Source: Malachius bipustulatus
Taxonomy: Eukaryota > Arthropoda > Insecta > Coleoptera > Melyridae
Assembly: GCA_910589415.1 (NCBI GenBank)
Contig: OU342630.1
Coordinates: forward strand, 62,058,186-62,122,185
Length of the DNA stretch: 64,000 nucleotides
Direction of reading: 5' to 3'
The first letter of the stretch is position 1. Each line of letters begins with the position of its first letter. The position numbers and the translations under genes are program-made. A model generated the notes under the pieces. It saw nothing but the letters and a program-made list of their open reading frames with translations. It was not told the DNA's origin and ran no database searches. This document shows, in pieces, positions 25,174 to 37,600 of the stretch.

Positions 25174-28027
25174 TATAATGTGATGAGGATGGCAGCTAGC
25201 ATCGTTAAAGAGGCAACTATCAAACAGCATTACAATCTTTAATTAATTATGAATGAATAAGCTACCTAATTATAATTATTTTAGCTTTAATCAATACCAT
25301 CAACTACTTTTTCATGGTTGTTTTTATGGTACGGTTTTTGGAAGACTGATTTTATTATCTGAAGTGGTATAAAAATAATTCGGTGTTTTGCTATTATGAT
25401 GATGATAACATACATACCCAAGTAACTAAGAGTTGTTTTGTTTTTTTTTTTTTTTGTATAATTTTTTATGATTTATCAGCTCAAAGGGACCTAGACTAAA
25501 ATCAAAAGTGAATCAGAACAATAAGCAATTTTGTAGATAAAACTCAACATTGTTACCTACGTTAAGGTACCCATAATATTTCTAGTAGGTAAGATGATAA
25601 TTCGAAAAAATAATGTATGCATACGGAGGAGGGGGGAGTGATTTTTAAGTTGTCATTTCTTTTTAACACCCTGTAGAATTTATTATGGCAAGTAACTTTT
25701 CTTAAAAAAGGCAAAAATAAACGAGATAGTCTTTAAAAAAATGAAAGTTCAATCCCGTGATGAATTCATGTGACTAAACTAATTTCAAACAGATAAAAAA
25801 TTAAATTGCACTACATCAAGTTACTCAAGAAACCAGACTAAAATAACAGGAAATGAACGAAAATAACTCAAGTAACGTCCTATAGGTAAGGTAAATAAAA
25901 AACAAAGGCTAGGGAAATTGATTAAACCAAATTTCAATTAATACTGTCATTTTCCTGAAAACCATTGTACCATTGTCCTGAAAATCGTAGGTACTGAGTT
26001 AATAGAAAAAAAAACTCCCAACATTGGAAAATTGATTAATTGACAGACTTGGATTTTTGAAACAAAAATGGATCAAATCAAAATCTTCTCATCAGACTTG
26101 TCTTGTAATTTACTGTCAGACACTTTACCAAGCATAATTTACCAAGAGGCTGGATTAAGTTCATAATAACAGCTTTTATATTTTTGATTCAATTGAGAAA
26201 AGTTGCTTGTCTCAATGAATTCGTTAAAAGGAATGCCACAACTCGAAAATCACCCCTGTATAAATAATGAATCTGTTTTTACTAGTGCGGTTTCCTCTTC
26301 TGATAATGATAAATAAAATATGAGTTCATCAATGTGTAGTAGGTGCCTTTCAATAAAAGAAATTGTTTTTCTATTTTTGTACCCTAATGTGGGATCAATT
26401 TAAATAATAAAACAATAAAAATTAAGTTAAACCCTTCGTGTATGATTATTTGGGCAATTTTGATGGACACCACTTGTTAAAGTCAAAAGTCAACTTGAGT
26501 AAACGATACTTTGTATGATGTAAAATGAAGTGTAAACTTGAACAGGTTTTTTAGTAAGTTTTCATAAATATGTATGTATAGTGAAAAAAAATAATAATAA
26601 AATAACTAGCGTCAATTATCTATTTATAGTTAGTGGTTAGTAGAGCTTACAGAGATTTAGATTTCAGAGCCGTTTGTAGCGTTGTTAATAATATTATATC
26701 AGTTGTATTTATCTCGATTGATGATTAGGTGGTACAAGAAGTATTGTAAATTTTTGTTGAATAAAATGAAACCAATTTTTTAATATGCATATAGCAGGTA
26801 TATATTTATATTATATATTTAAATAAAAAAAGTTTATTTATTAAAAAAATGTAGGTATGTACCTATATATCTTTACATCTTATTAATATATTATAAAATA
26901 ATCTAAAAAAAAGTACATAAATATATTATCGTTGTTATTACATTCCTTATTATTGTAGTATTTCTTTAAGTAATAATTAATTGCACTTTTGTAATTGTTT
27001 CCTTTTTTTGTATTGTATTTATATGTACCTATGTGCTTTAGTCAGTTGTTTTGTGTTTTTAATAAATCACTGTTTTTCAATCAAGCAATTGACTATTTTT
27101 ATTATATAAAATTTTTTTTTGATTGTCATATTTTCATGCATATTATGGCACAGCGGTGCATTTGTACCTTGTTCTCGGAAACAAGAATTCCCAAATAACT
27201 GATTTTCAAACAAAAATAATAATTAGAGCGTTTGGGAGTATCTACTGCACTAGCAAGAAGAAAGAAAATTATAAAAACCTTTGATCACAAATAAAACGAA
27301 AATAAACTTATCCCTAAAATACTTTGTACTTTCTGAATACTTCTAATTTTATTATTATTAAGTTTAATGTGCAAGAAGTGCTGGTGCTAGCTACATTTAT
27401 TATAAAATCTTAAAAATTAATTCTAATAATTATTGAACCTTGCAGTAACTCAGTGGTCTTACTCTACTTGTAAAATTGGTCAAAAATTTGAGATCATTAG
27501 TATTATTGTTCTCGATGATTATTATTAATGTCTTTAATAATATAAACTATAATGTGTACTTATTATTTGAAAAAAATAATTTTATATTTTTAAATGCATC
27601 ACAATCTATTCAAAGGCATGTAATAAGACACAATAAATTGCAATTTTTTAAACTAAACTTACAACAATATGACAACAATGGACGGTGATGGAAAGATGCT
27701 TCACAGATTATCAAGACGGAATGAAATACGTTCAAATATTAAAAAATATCAAATTCGATTGAATTTGAAGAATAAATAATTAAGAAAGCTTTCAACGATT
27801 AATTAATTAATGCATTCAATTGGAAAATTATTGTAGAAAAATCGATAAAGTTAGTATTAAGTGTTAAGTACATTTTTTGTTTCAAATTGATCTAACCTCT
27901 TCTTGATGTGATGATTTTCTTGTTTGAAAGCGACAAATGACACAATTTTGTTTTAAACTAAAAATATTTCAACCCCAACATCTTCCTTGATATCTAATAA
28001 TGAGTTTACAGCCAATATTATAAAGGC
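25174..28027. other. AT-rich region, probably distal Nak 3' UTR then intergenic DNA
   Basis: No gene is recognisable. AATAAA at 26760-26765 and another at about 27060 are candidate polyadenylation signals. The 26640-26760 stretch reads like a natural 3' UTR end, so the long Nak transcript may reach here. This is inferred, not shown. Confidence 0.35.
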
Positions 28028-28198
28028 TAACAGGCAGATTTCTGTGCTCGTGTGCTCGTTTTTGAAGCTAATATCGACATCAAATGACTTTTATTAACAT
28101 TTTTGAAATTACTTTTATGTCAAGAATAGATAAATTTAAAAAATTTTCACTTAGACTCGATACCTTCTTCAGAAATGGCCACAGAAATCTGCCCGTTA
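28028..28198. mobile_element. 171-bp MITE, copy 1 (TAACGGGCAGA termini)
   Basis: Inverted termini TAACRGGCAGATTTCTGTG enclose about 130 bases that include AATATCGACATCAAAT. A diverged second copy with the same termini and internal motif lies at 58688-58877. Confidence 0.75.
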
Positions 28199-28204
28199 AC
28201 TGAA

Positions 28205-28607
28205 CACTTTGACCCCTGTGTGTACCAGAATTGGTACACAACAAGTCTTACCAACAAACTGTGTGTACCATATATGGTCACAATAAACTATTATTTATAG
28301 TGGGCAAATATTTCATAAACTTTTCACAGAAACTGAGGCATATTTTTGTTAAATTAGTTTTATTTGCAATGAATAAAAAAAAAACTGAACCAAACCATAC
28401 AAGCATTTAAACTTCATGTAGTGTGTTCATATAATGTACACACCAAATAGAATCAATGCATGTTCCGCGCCCATATATGAACACACAGTTTGTGAGTGAA
28501 TACTTATCGTGTACCACTTATGGTACACATAGTTTGTGAAGAAAGGATACAAAAAAAGGCTCAGTTTATGGTTAAATATCTAAAATATTTGTCCAGTAGT
28601 CAAAGTG
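28205..28607. mobile_element. piggyBac-like MITE with internal palindromes, 403 bp
   Basis: The termini are CACTTTGAC inverted, next to TTAA on the right (28608-28611) and TGAA on the left (28201-28204), a one-base decay of TTAA. Inside are about five copies of a 20-bp palindrome of the type GTGTACCAnnTATGGTACAC, at 28220-28239, 28263-28282, 28423-28442, 28470-28487 (partial) and 28509-28528, often next to AGTTTGTG. It ends 45 bases from the stop codon of the TMEM179-like gene and may be in its 3' UTR. Confidence 0.7.
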
Positions 28608-28652
28608 TTAATGAGCCTTTATAATACCAGCTGTAAGAATAATTGCTGCAAA

Positions 28653-31600
28653 TCAATACTGCAACAGGGCCATCTTAATATTGCACACAGAGGCGTAAAC
28701 GAACAACATGCAAGAGAAAGAGGACGCGATGATCCCCAAAGTCAGATCGAGGCCCGTATTGATGATGCCTTCGTAGTAGTAGCTGGTGTCCTGCTGCAGG
28801 TAATCCATGAAATCGAAGACCCCCTGGCAGGCCAGTCGATTGTGGATGACACTGAGCAGGTTACCGCTGCCGTGGAGCATTTGCTCCAGGGTGGTCCGGT
28901 ACTCGTTACAGGTTTTGTAGTAGCCGACCAGGAACACGAGGAAGTGGACCAGCGAGTACACGCCGAACGCCACCGAGAAGGTCGACATCGTCACCCAGAA
29001 CCCTTTGGGGAGGGGGTTCGTGTCTTCCGCTTGGACGGCGTGCATCTGAACCGTTTGCCCGGCTCTGGAATTATTCAACACATTTTTCATTTTATTTTTG
29101 TTTATTCACTTATCAATTGTAAGAAATTGGGTTGATATTAAAATTATAGACAGTAAAACTTGTCAACAAGATCAGGAAGTCTTTAACACGTTGACGACAG
29201 AACGAGCCCAAAACGGCCCGTATCGGTTATGTCTGATACACGGCATACAAATCGTGCATCCTTCACCAACTTACGACGCTCATAATTCCGCTATCTCTTA
29301 CCACACCACGCCGTTGAATGTAGCTATGGGTAGAGCATAACATGAGTATGGCGTAGGTACTGCAAACAGCGTGCGGGCCTTTTTCGCGCCGTTCCGTATT
29401 GTCAAGAGGGCACTAGGGGAGAATTAGGAATCAGGTATTATATTATTTTATTAGGATCTAGTAAAGATAACAATAACAAATTAAAAGTTATTCAGGCCAA
29501 CACACGAACTACTTACCGCAAAGTTTATTTGTTATGGTCGATCAACGTGCAAGCTTGCAATTACTCAAGACACGAGCCATATTTTGGAGATATGTTATTA
29601 TTACAAGCAAGTAATTGAAGGCAGTGTAACAAGGCCGTGCCAGAATTGAGAAATGCAGACTTGCACTTTTCGAGCTCGCACGTGGACTTTGATCTAGCAA
29701 AGACACCAGAAACGAGGGCGACAGACGTGATGACGGGGGGGGAAGTAATAAAAGGTTTGGTCGGTCGCGCCTCGTGAGTTCGGACCCGGGGGGACTCCGT
29801 AGTAGTCGGATCCAGGGGTACGCGAAGCTCGCGAAAGGGGTGAGTTAAGTTGGTGTGTTGCGCCTTTGCCTTGTGGACCTACGTAAATCAGCCCGCCAAA
29901 ACCCGAGAGTTGGGTCATCTGGTCTCCACTCCGGACAAGCCGGCGAACGAGCACGAGTTACCCTGAGAATAAGAATGTTGATGTAAGTACCATTTTATTT
30001 ATATTGTTGAAATCATCTCAGGAGGGAACTAGGTGCTAACATTCCAGGACACTCAGTGTTGTGTACTGCCCCTTGTAGAAATCATAACAATCGTCATAGA
30101 ATTGTACGGATTTATAATAAATCAGTAGGGACCCCCCGAGCGGGAGGTAATTGTATTATTTTTTAAGTTAAATAAATTGAATGATTTTGTACTCTGTGTT
30201 CCCATTTACCCCCCTACATTCAAAATAAACAGCTACGTCCCGCGCCACGCGCGACATATGGTGGAGGCGCCTTGCTTGATCTCGGGGGATAAATTTCCTC
30301 ATAAATTTTTCCCTTTTGTTTTCTTCTAAAAAATAAAAATATATAGGTGTGTTTGTTATATGCATATATACAGTAATAAGTATACAGGAAAAAAGGGGGC
30401 ACTGAGTACTGGAAATAAGTGTCAAATGGAATGTTTACAGCTGGTTCGGTAACAGAGACTTGCTGAATAATTATTTAGGTGTTAGCTTAGTGATTTAATT
30501 ATTACCCAAGTCATTCACTCATAAAGAGGACAACACACCAGTCACCTAGATTTGCCGTAACGCAAAGTCAGGGAGTTTCCATAGCGCACTAGCCGGAGTA
30601 ATATCAGGTTTCATGTTTTCCTTTCTGATGAATGATTTGCCGGTAGTAATCGTCAGCTAGAATTTTTTATAATATTTGTAGTTATTTACCTCCGAGAGAA
30701 TCTTTTTTTATTTTATTACTTTATCCATTTATTGCTGATTTCGCTAATTATGCATGTTGTTAAAATTTAAAGAAGTCCGTTTTGATATAAATGAACTTAT
30801 TTATGAATAATCGTGGTCCTTAAATCTGCCTTAATTACGCCGCTTAGATATATTTATCAACACAAAAGGACCTCATTTCTGGATTTTTTTTTCTTATGAG
30901 TCAATGGTTTGATAAATTTATAATCCCCCTATGGAAAAGGTGATCTGAGTAGGATTAAGTATTATTAGTCAGGTACCTACATGATGCCAATTGCGGACAT
31001 ATTCGCCAATGTTGTATCTGTAAATATGCTAACAGGGTAAATGTCTTCCGAAAAGCCATTTACGAGACAGGAGGCTATCAAATTAAGACTTGAGAATATA
31101 CAGGTTCTGACACAAGAGCGCGAGAGCCCATTCGCTAGAAGCGCGAAATTACAAAGGTCTCCACCAGCAGCGTCAAGCACTAGACGCGATACCCCTTCCA
31201 ACACCAGGAGTAAAGGAATTTTCTTTGGCGAGGACTTTTCGCGACAATCCACAGAGGATAACACAGTAGTGGAAACAAGAGACGCGGAATCAGGATCCGC
31301 ACAACCCCCCGAACAAACAAACCAATCGGTAGTAGAAACGGGGACTGAAGAGTCAGAAGAGGAAATAATAAATAGCAACGCTAATTTAGACCTTGGTCAA
31401 GAGGATTCAGCTAGGATAAATACGCAAAATCAACAAACACATCAGCATCCGGCTACCATGGCGAACACAACGCTACGCCAAGCGTTGACAGAGTTGAAAG
31501 CAGTAACGCCAAAATTCATCTGCCCAGAGACCTACAACCCGGCTGTGGGAAATTCGTCCTCATTTATAAAAAATTATGAGAGAACGGCCTTAGCGAACGG

Positions 31601-34600
31601 CTGGGATGACCCCCACAAAATGAACTATTTTGGCACCTTCTTGGAAGGAGCTGCTAGCGTATGGTTTGAGATGTATAAGAAGATTGATGAAAATCAAAAC
31701 AAAACCTGGCAAAACATATCAGCCGACTTCGAAAAGGAATTTGGTAATGGAGACACGAAGAGAGGTATCGAAAACAAGTTGTATCGCAGAAGACAGGCAG
31801 AGGGTGAGCCCGTTAAGTCGTACTACTACGACTTGAAAACGTTGTTCTACGAATACGACCCCAACCTCAACATCGAAGAATTTAGGAGATTTTTCGAAAA
31901 TGGCCTTCACCACTCGCAATATACAGCCTATAGGCTATTATTAGAGGACAACATGTCGTGGGAAAAGTTCAAGAAAATTATCATCAAACTGGATGACATA
32001 TCACAAAGTGGTGCGCACACGAGAATCTGGCAGCCAGAGACGACGCCAGACTTTAGGGGAAGACAAGCGAACGAAGGTCAACGAACGATGGGGGAGCGTT
32101 CGAGCTATAGGCAGGAGTACCTCCGAAACAATCAGGACCAGACACAAGGAGTATGGAACTCGTTTCAACAGAGCCCATGTATGCCTCAGTGGGGCCCAAT
32201 GAACCAGTTTGGCATGCCATTACCTTTCCACCAAGTTGGAGGACCACATAGTATGTGGACACCGATCGGTACGATGCCGAATACAATGAATAATCATTAC
32301 CCACAACAATGGCAAAAACCAGACAATAATCACTTTTGGAAAAACCAAAACAACAGAGGCAGGTATTCAAAAGAACAACACAGGGATCAGCACCAACAAA
32401 GAAGCAACCGACCGCCGAAGGAAACAAATACGAACAAGTCAAGGACGACGGACGGCAGACCGATATGCAATATTTGCAAGAAAGTTGGCCATCACTCGTC
32501 AATTTGTCGTTCTAGAAATAACCCAAACGAGGAAGAACGGCGTCAGTAGGCCCGAACGCCGTTCTAACAGTACACAGGGCCAACAATAAAGATAAGTACT
32601 CTATTTTAGTTGTTGTGGTAAAATTGAAGGGTCACAAGATAGAAGCAATCGTGGATACAGGCTCGGAACAAAACATAATAATAAAAGAATTAGCGACGGA
32701 GTTACACGAGACAAATGCCGAGAAATTCCTAACTACAGCTAATGAGAGCAAGATCCCAACCTTGGGGCAGTCGAGGTTAAACCTAACAATGGGCGACTTC
32801 CAGACCACATGTGAAGCTCTAGTAGTAGAAAAACTACCATTTCCAGTTATCCTAGGTATGTCTTTTTTAGAAGAACACAAGGCCATCATTGACTTAAAGA
32901 GAGACGAAATTACTCTGCTTAAGGATTCGAAGAAAATAACTGTCCCACTCAGGAGGAGTAACACAAACCTAAGTTTAAATAGTATGGTGACAGAGACGTC
33001 GAGATCAACAGCAATTAATTATAAAAATCTTTATAAAAACGAATGCATCAAGAATATCACGCAACAGTTAAAGAAAATTTCTAATTCTGCAAAGCCATCT
33101 AACAATCTGATACAGCAACAGAATCAAAGCTTGGAAACTAATGAGAGTAAGAAGGAGAAGGAAAGTGTCGATACAGAACCAAAAACGGGTGTGAAATCCG
33201 TCGAAATAAATCAGGAAGAGCACGAGGAAAACATACAAACTGAAGTCTTAACCTTGCTCAACATACAACATGAGGTCGAAGAACCATATAAACCAACAAA
33301 ACTTACAGTTGCGAACGACATTGTTTTGCCAGTGAATGGGGAAGTGACCGTCGAACTGGCGTGTCAGCTGAAACCTGAGGATCAAGTTCAAACTAACAGT
33401 TGGACATTCCAAGCTAATGAATCACGACTAACAAAACATAACTTAAGGTGGTCAATAATAGAAGAATCGGAAAAACTCACGCTACTTATAAAAAATGATA
33501 GGCGTTTTCCTCAGAAATTATACAAAGGAACCACAATCGGTTGGGCTCACCAGGTCAAAGAAACCGAAGAGACAGCACCTCTGTTTATCACTGGCACAAC
33601 GGAGGACCCAATCGAAACAAAGGATCACGACCTCGAGCACGTGAAGGATAAAACCTTCAAGGTAAAATTGGAAAAACTACTAAAAGAATATAGCGACGTG
33701 TTCTCCAAAACAATGGATCAGATGGGCCTAACCAAGCTAACGGAGCACAAAATCGAAGTAGACAATGCTGAACCTATTAAAAGTAGACCATATAAAGTGT
33801 CACAGGCAGAGCGGGAAATAATCAATAGTCAAATTTCTGAGATGCTGGAACACAACATCATACGACCATCCCAATCTCCATGGTCCAGTCCGGTTATCTT
33901 GGTGAAGAAAAAAGATGGGTCTTTCAGATTTTGTGTGGACTACAGGAAATTAAACAGCGTCACAAAAAAGTCGTCATACCCTATCCCTAACATTGACGAT
34001 ATCCTCACTTATTTCGCCGGTGCGAAATATTTCAGCACACTGGACATGTACAGCGGGTACTGGCAAGTGCCAATCCAGGAGGAATCAAAACCATACACTG
34101 CTTTCACGGTGCAAGGGCATGGTTTATTTGAGTTTAACGTACTAAGCTTTGGCTTGTGCAACGCCCCGGGGACATTCCAACATTTAGCAGACACTGTTTT
34201 TCAAGATATGAAATGGAAAGACGTCCTCATATATCTGGATGACATAATAATTTTCTCTAAAGATCAAGAGGAGCACCTAGCCAAATTAGAGAGGGTCTTT
34301 CAAAGACTGAGAAAAGCAAATCTTACCTTAAAACCTAGCAAATGCAATTATGCAAGAAACAGCATAAAAATATTGGGCCACGTAGTGAGCGATAAAGGCA
34401 TAGCTCCGGATGAGGACATACTTGTGTCTATTAAGAAATTTCCAACCCCGAAGAACATAAAGAATATACAAGCATTTGTAGGCCTCTGCAACTTCTATAG
34501 AAAATTTGTAAAAGACTTTGCGAAAATAGCGAGACCCTTACATGAGGCTACTAAAAAAGATAGGAAGTTCGAATGGGGAGAATCTCAGGAAAAGGCATTC

Positions 34601-37600
34601 AATGACCTGAAAGATAAGCTAGTTTCCGCCCCCGTTCTTCAGCATTTTGACCCGACCAAGGGATGCGAACTGAGGGTGGACGCATCAAAAATAGGACTGG
34701 GGGCAATACTTCTGCAAACAGGGCCCGACAACATGAACCATCCCATAGCGTATGCGAGTCGCAGCCTCTCAAAGAATGAGAAGAACTACACAATAACGGA
34801 TCTGGAAGGCTTGGGCGCAATATGGGCGCTGGGATACCTAAGACACCTAATTCACGGAAAACCGGTCACGATAGTCACGGATCATCATGCGCTGTGTTGG
34901 ATAAAGAGCCTAAGGGACCCAACGGGCAAGTTAGCAAGATGGGCTCTAAAGCTGTCCGAATTCGACTATCAAATCGTTCACAAAAGTGGAAAGCTCCACA
35001 AGGACGTTGACTGTTTATCAAGAAATCCCGTACTGCCTGCACCTGAAAATGAGGAAGCATTTGATGACATGCCCATATTATTACTGAGGGCCGCAGACCT
35101 GGTTAAAGAACAAAAGAAAGATGGAAAAATACGGGAAATATATAAATTAATGACAGACCCAAATGAAGGTACAATAGCTCAGAGAAGGAAAGCGAAAAAC
35201 TTTCGTATAATAGACGGCGTCGTGTATAAGATAAATACGAGTCCTAGAGGACAAAATAGCCTGTTGGTCGGACCTAATGGATTAGTTGCGGAAATTCTCT
35301 ACAGTTATCACTCGGAACCAACGGCGGGTCACCTTGGAATTACAAAAACACTGCAGAAGATAAAGGATAGATATTTTTGGCCTACGCTACAGAAAGATGT
35401 CGAAAAATTTGTAAAAGGCTGTCAAGACTGTCAAGCGAGGAAAGGGCAAGGTAATAGAAAACCCCCAGGACTACTCCAACCGATCAAAGTCGGTCGACCT
35501 TTTGAAAGGGTAGGAATAGATATTTTGGGACCTTTCCGAAAAAGTCGCAACCAAAAAACATTCATCATCGTGGCAACAGATTACGCAACAAGATGGGCGG
35601 AAACAAAAGCCTTAACAAACTCCAAAGCAAATCAAGTTGCCAAATTCATATTGGAAAGTATCATTACTCGTCATGGGTCCCCAAAGTACCTGCTGAGTGA
35701 CAGAGGATCAAATTTCAGGTCGGAATTAGTGCAAGAGTTATGCAGAATAATGGGTACTACGAATCAATACACGACGGCCTACCACCCGGCGTGTAACGGC
35801 CTGACAGAGAGGCTTAACAAAACGTTGGCAGACATGCTCGCAATATACACAAACACCCAACAAACGGACTGGGACGAGTACCTACCACTTGTGACTTTCG
35901 CCTATAATACATCCATACAGGACTCAACCAAATTTTCCCCATTCATGTTAGTATATGGTAGAGAGCCAGTACTACCAACAGACGCTAGCCTAGCACAAGA
36001 CGTACAAGACGCGTCCGTCCAAGAACTACGAGAGAAAGCATTAATAGCCAGAAACCAAGCCGTCGAGAACGTAAATAAACGGCAGGCTGTGGATAAAGCT
36101 CGTTTTGACTCTAAACATAGACACCTTGACTTCGAAGTAGGGGATAAAGTGAAAGTTTTTACCCCTGTCAGGAAAGTTGGCCGGAGCGAGAAGCTATTAT
36201 TGAAGTGGTTCGGTCCATATTTTATTTCGAAAAAAGTTGGGGAGGTCGATTATGAAATAAGGAAAGGAAAATCTAATAACGCCCCAAAAGATGTAGTACA
36301 TGTCTCCCGGATACTCCCGTACTATGAGCCTTGGAGCCCGAACTTAAGTCAATAAGAGTTACCTGAAGCCGAAGACAGGTAGATCTAGAATAGGTATATT
36401 TTAAATGTAGATTAACAAATGTAAGGCGTAAAAAGTAGAATATTAGACGATACAACTCAGCTAGTGTTAAAGAATTACTTAGAAAACTTAGAAGAATAAT
36501 TGAGAATAAGAAGAATTGAAAGGGTCATATTGATGCAGGTTAGTGGTAGTAGCAGCCTTAACAGGGGCAGCGGCCCGGATGAACTTAGAAATAACGGCAG
36601 GGGCAATTTGGAAGAAACTACCGTCAACGACAACATACGAGGCAACAATCCCGGTGGTGTATGAAAGCGATCATTGGGAGGAAGAAATCACAAACAACGT
36701 AAGTAACGAAGAAAATATCTTAAACTGTGCATACAACGAATCAATCCTTTGTAAGGAAATAAATACTATGTACAAACTTGAAAATACCCTACGAAAAGAA
36801 CTGAATTCTTTTGCGTCGTCTTGGAATCCAAAATTCCTCAAAGATTTAGCTAACAAGGCAAGACTACCCAAACTAAAGAAAAGGGCTTTAGACTTTATCG
36901 GAGACGGACTTTCGTGGTGTTGCGGTGTTGCTACACAACATAAATTAGATTCACTGGTAATGAACGAAGAAGAGCTTGAAAAGCGAATTCAAGGTCTCAA
37001 AGGGTCGATGTACTCTACGTTAAGAATAGTTACAGAAAATTCCAAAAACTTCGACCAATATCAACAGGAATCCGCAAAGACAGTCCAAACCCTAGCGAAC
37101 CATATAAAGACGCTAGAATCACAGTTCGATAAGTTCAGAATGGATATCAACAGAGTGGAGGCAAGAGAAGAGTCGATCAGAAGGGCATTATTAGAAAACC
37201 AATTCCTACAGGCGAGAAACTCTATTCTTTTGACTCACGCATTAAAAAAGCATATTTTGATTGACTCCTGTAGGCAGAACCTGTTACCAATCCTTTTTTT
37301 GAAGCCCTCTGTCCTCGAGGCGGATCTGAAAGTCATTTCCGGAAAACTTGTAAGTCACGACCACGAATTAGCCATCGGCATCGAAGAAATCACAAAATAT
37401 TACCAGCTGCCTTTGGTAGATTGTAATCTATACGAGAAAAAAATTAGTGTCCACATTCGAATCCCAATAAGAAGCAAGTCATCACAGTGGGAACTTTATC
37501 AACTGCTAACAATACCGTTCGCATGGAAAAACCAAACATGTAGAATCCAACATGATTCCCTATTTTTAGCGGTCTCGCAATCCTCGTCGGACACAGAGAT

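Noticed and set aside
29694..29954. 86-codon frame duplicated at 39995-40255
   Set aside because: It lies within the LTRs on the antisense strand and is repeated only because the LTR is.
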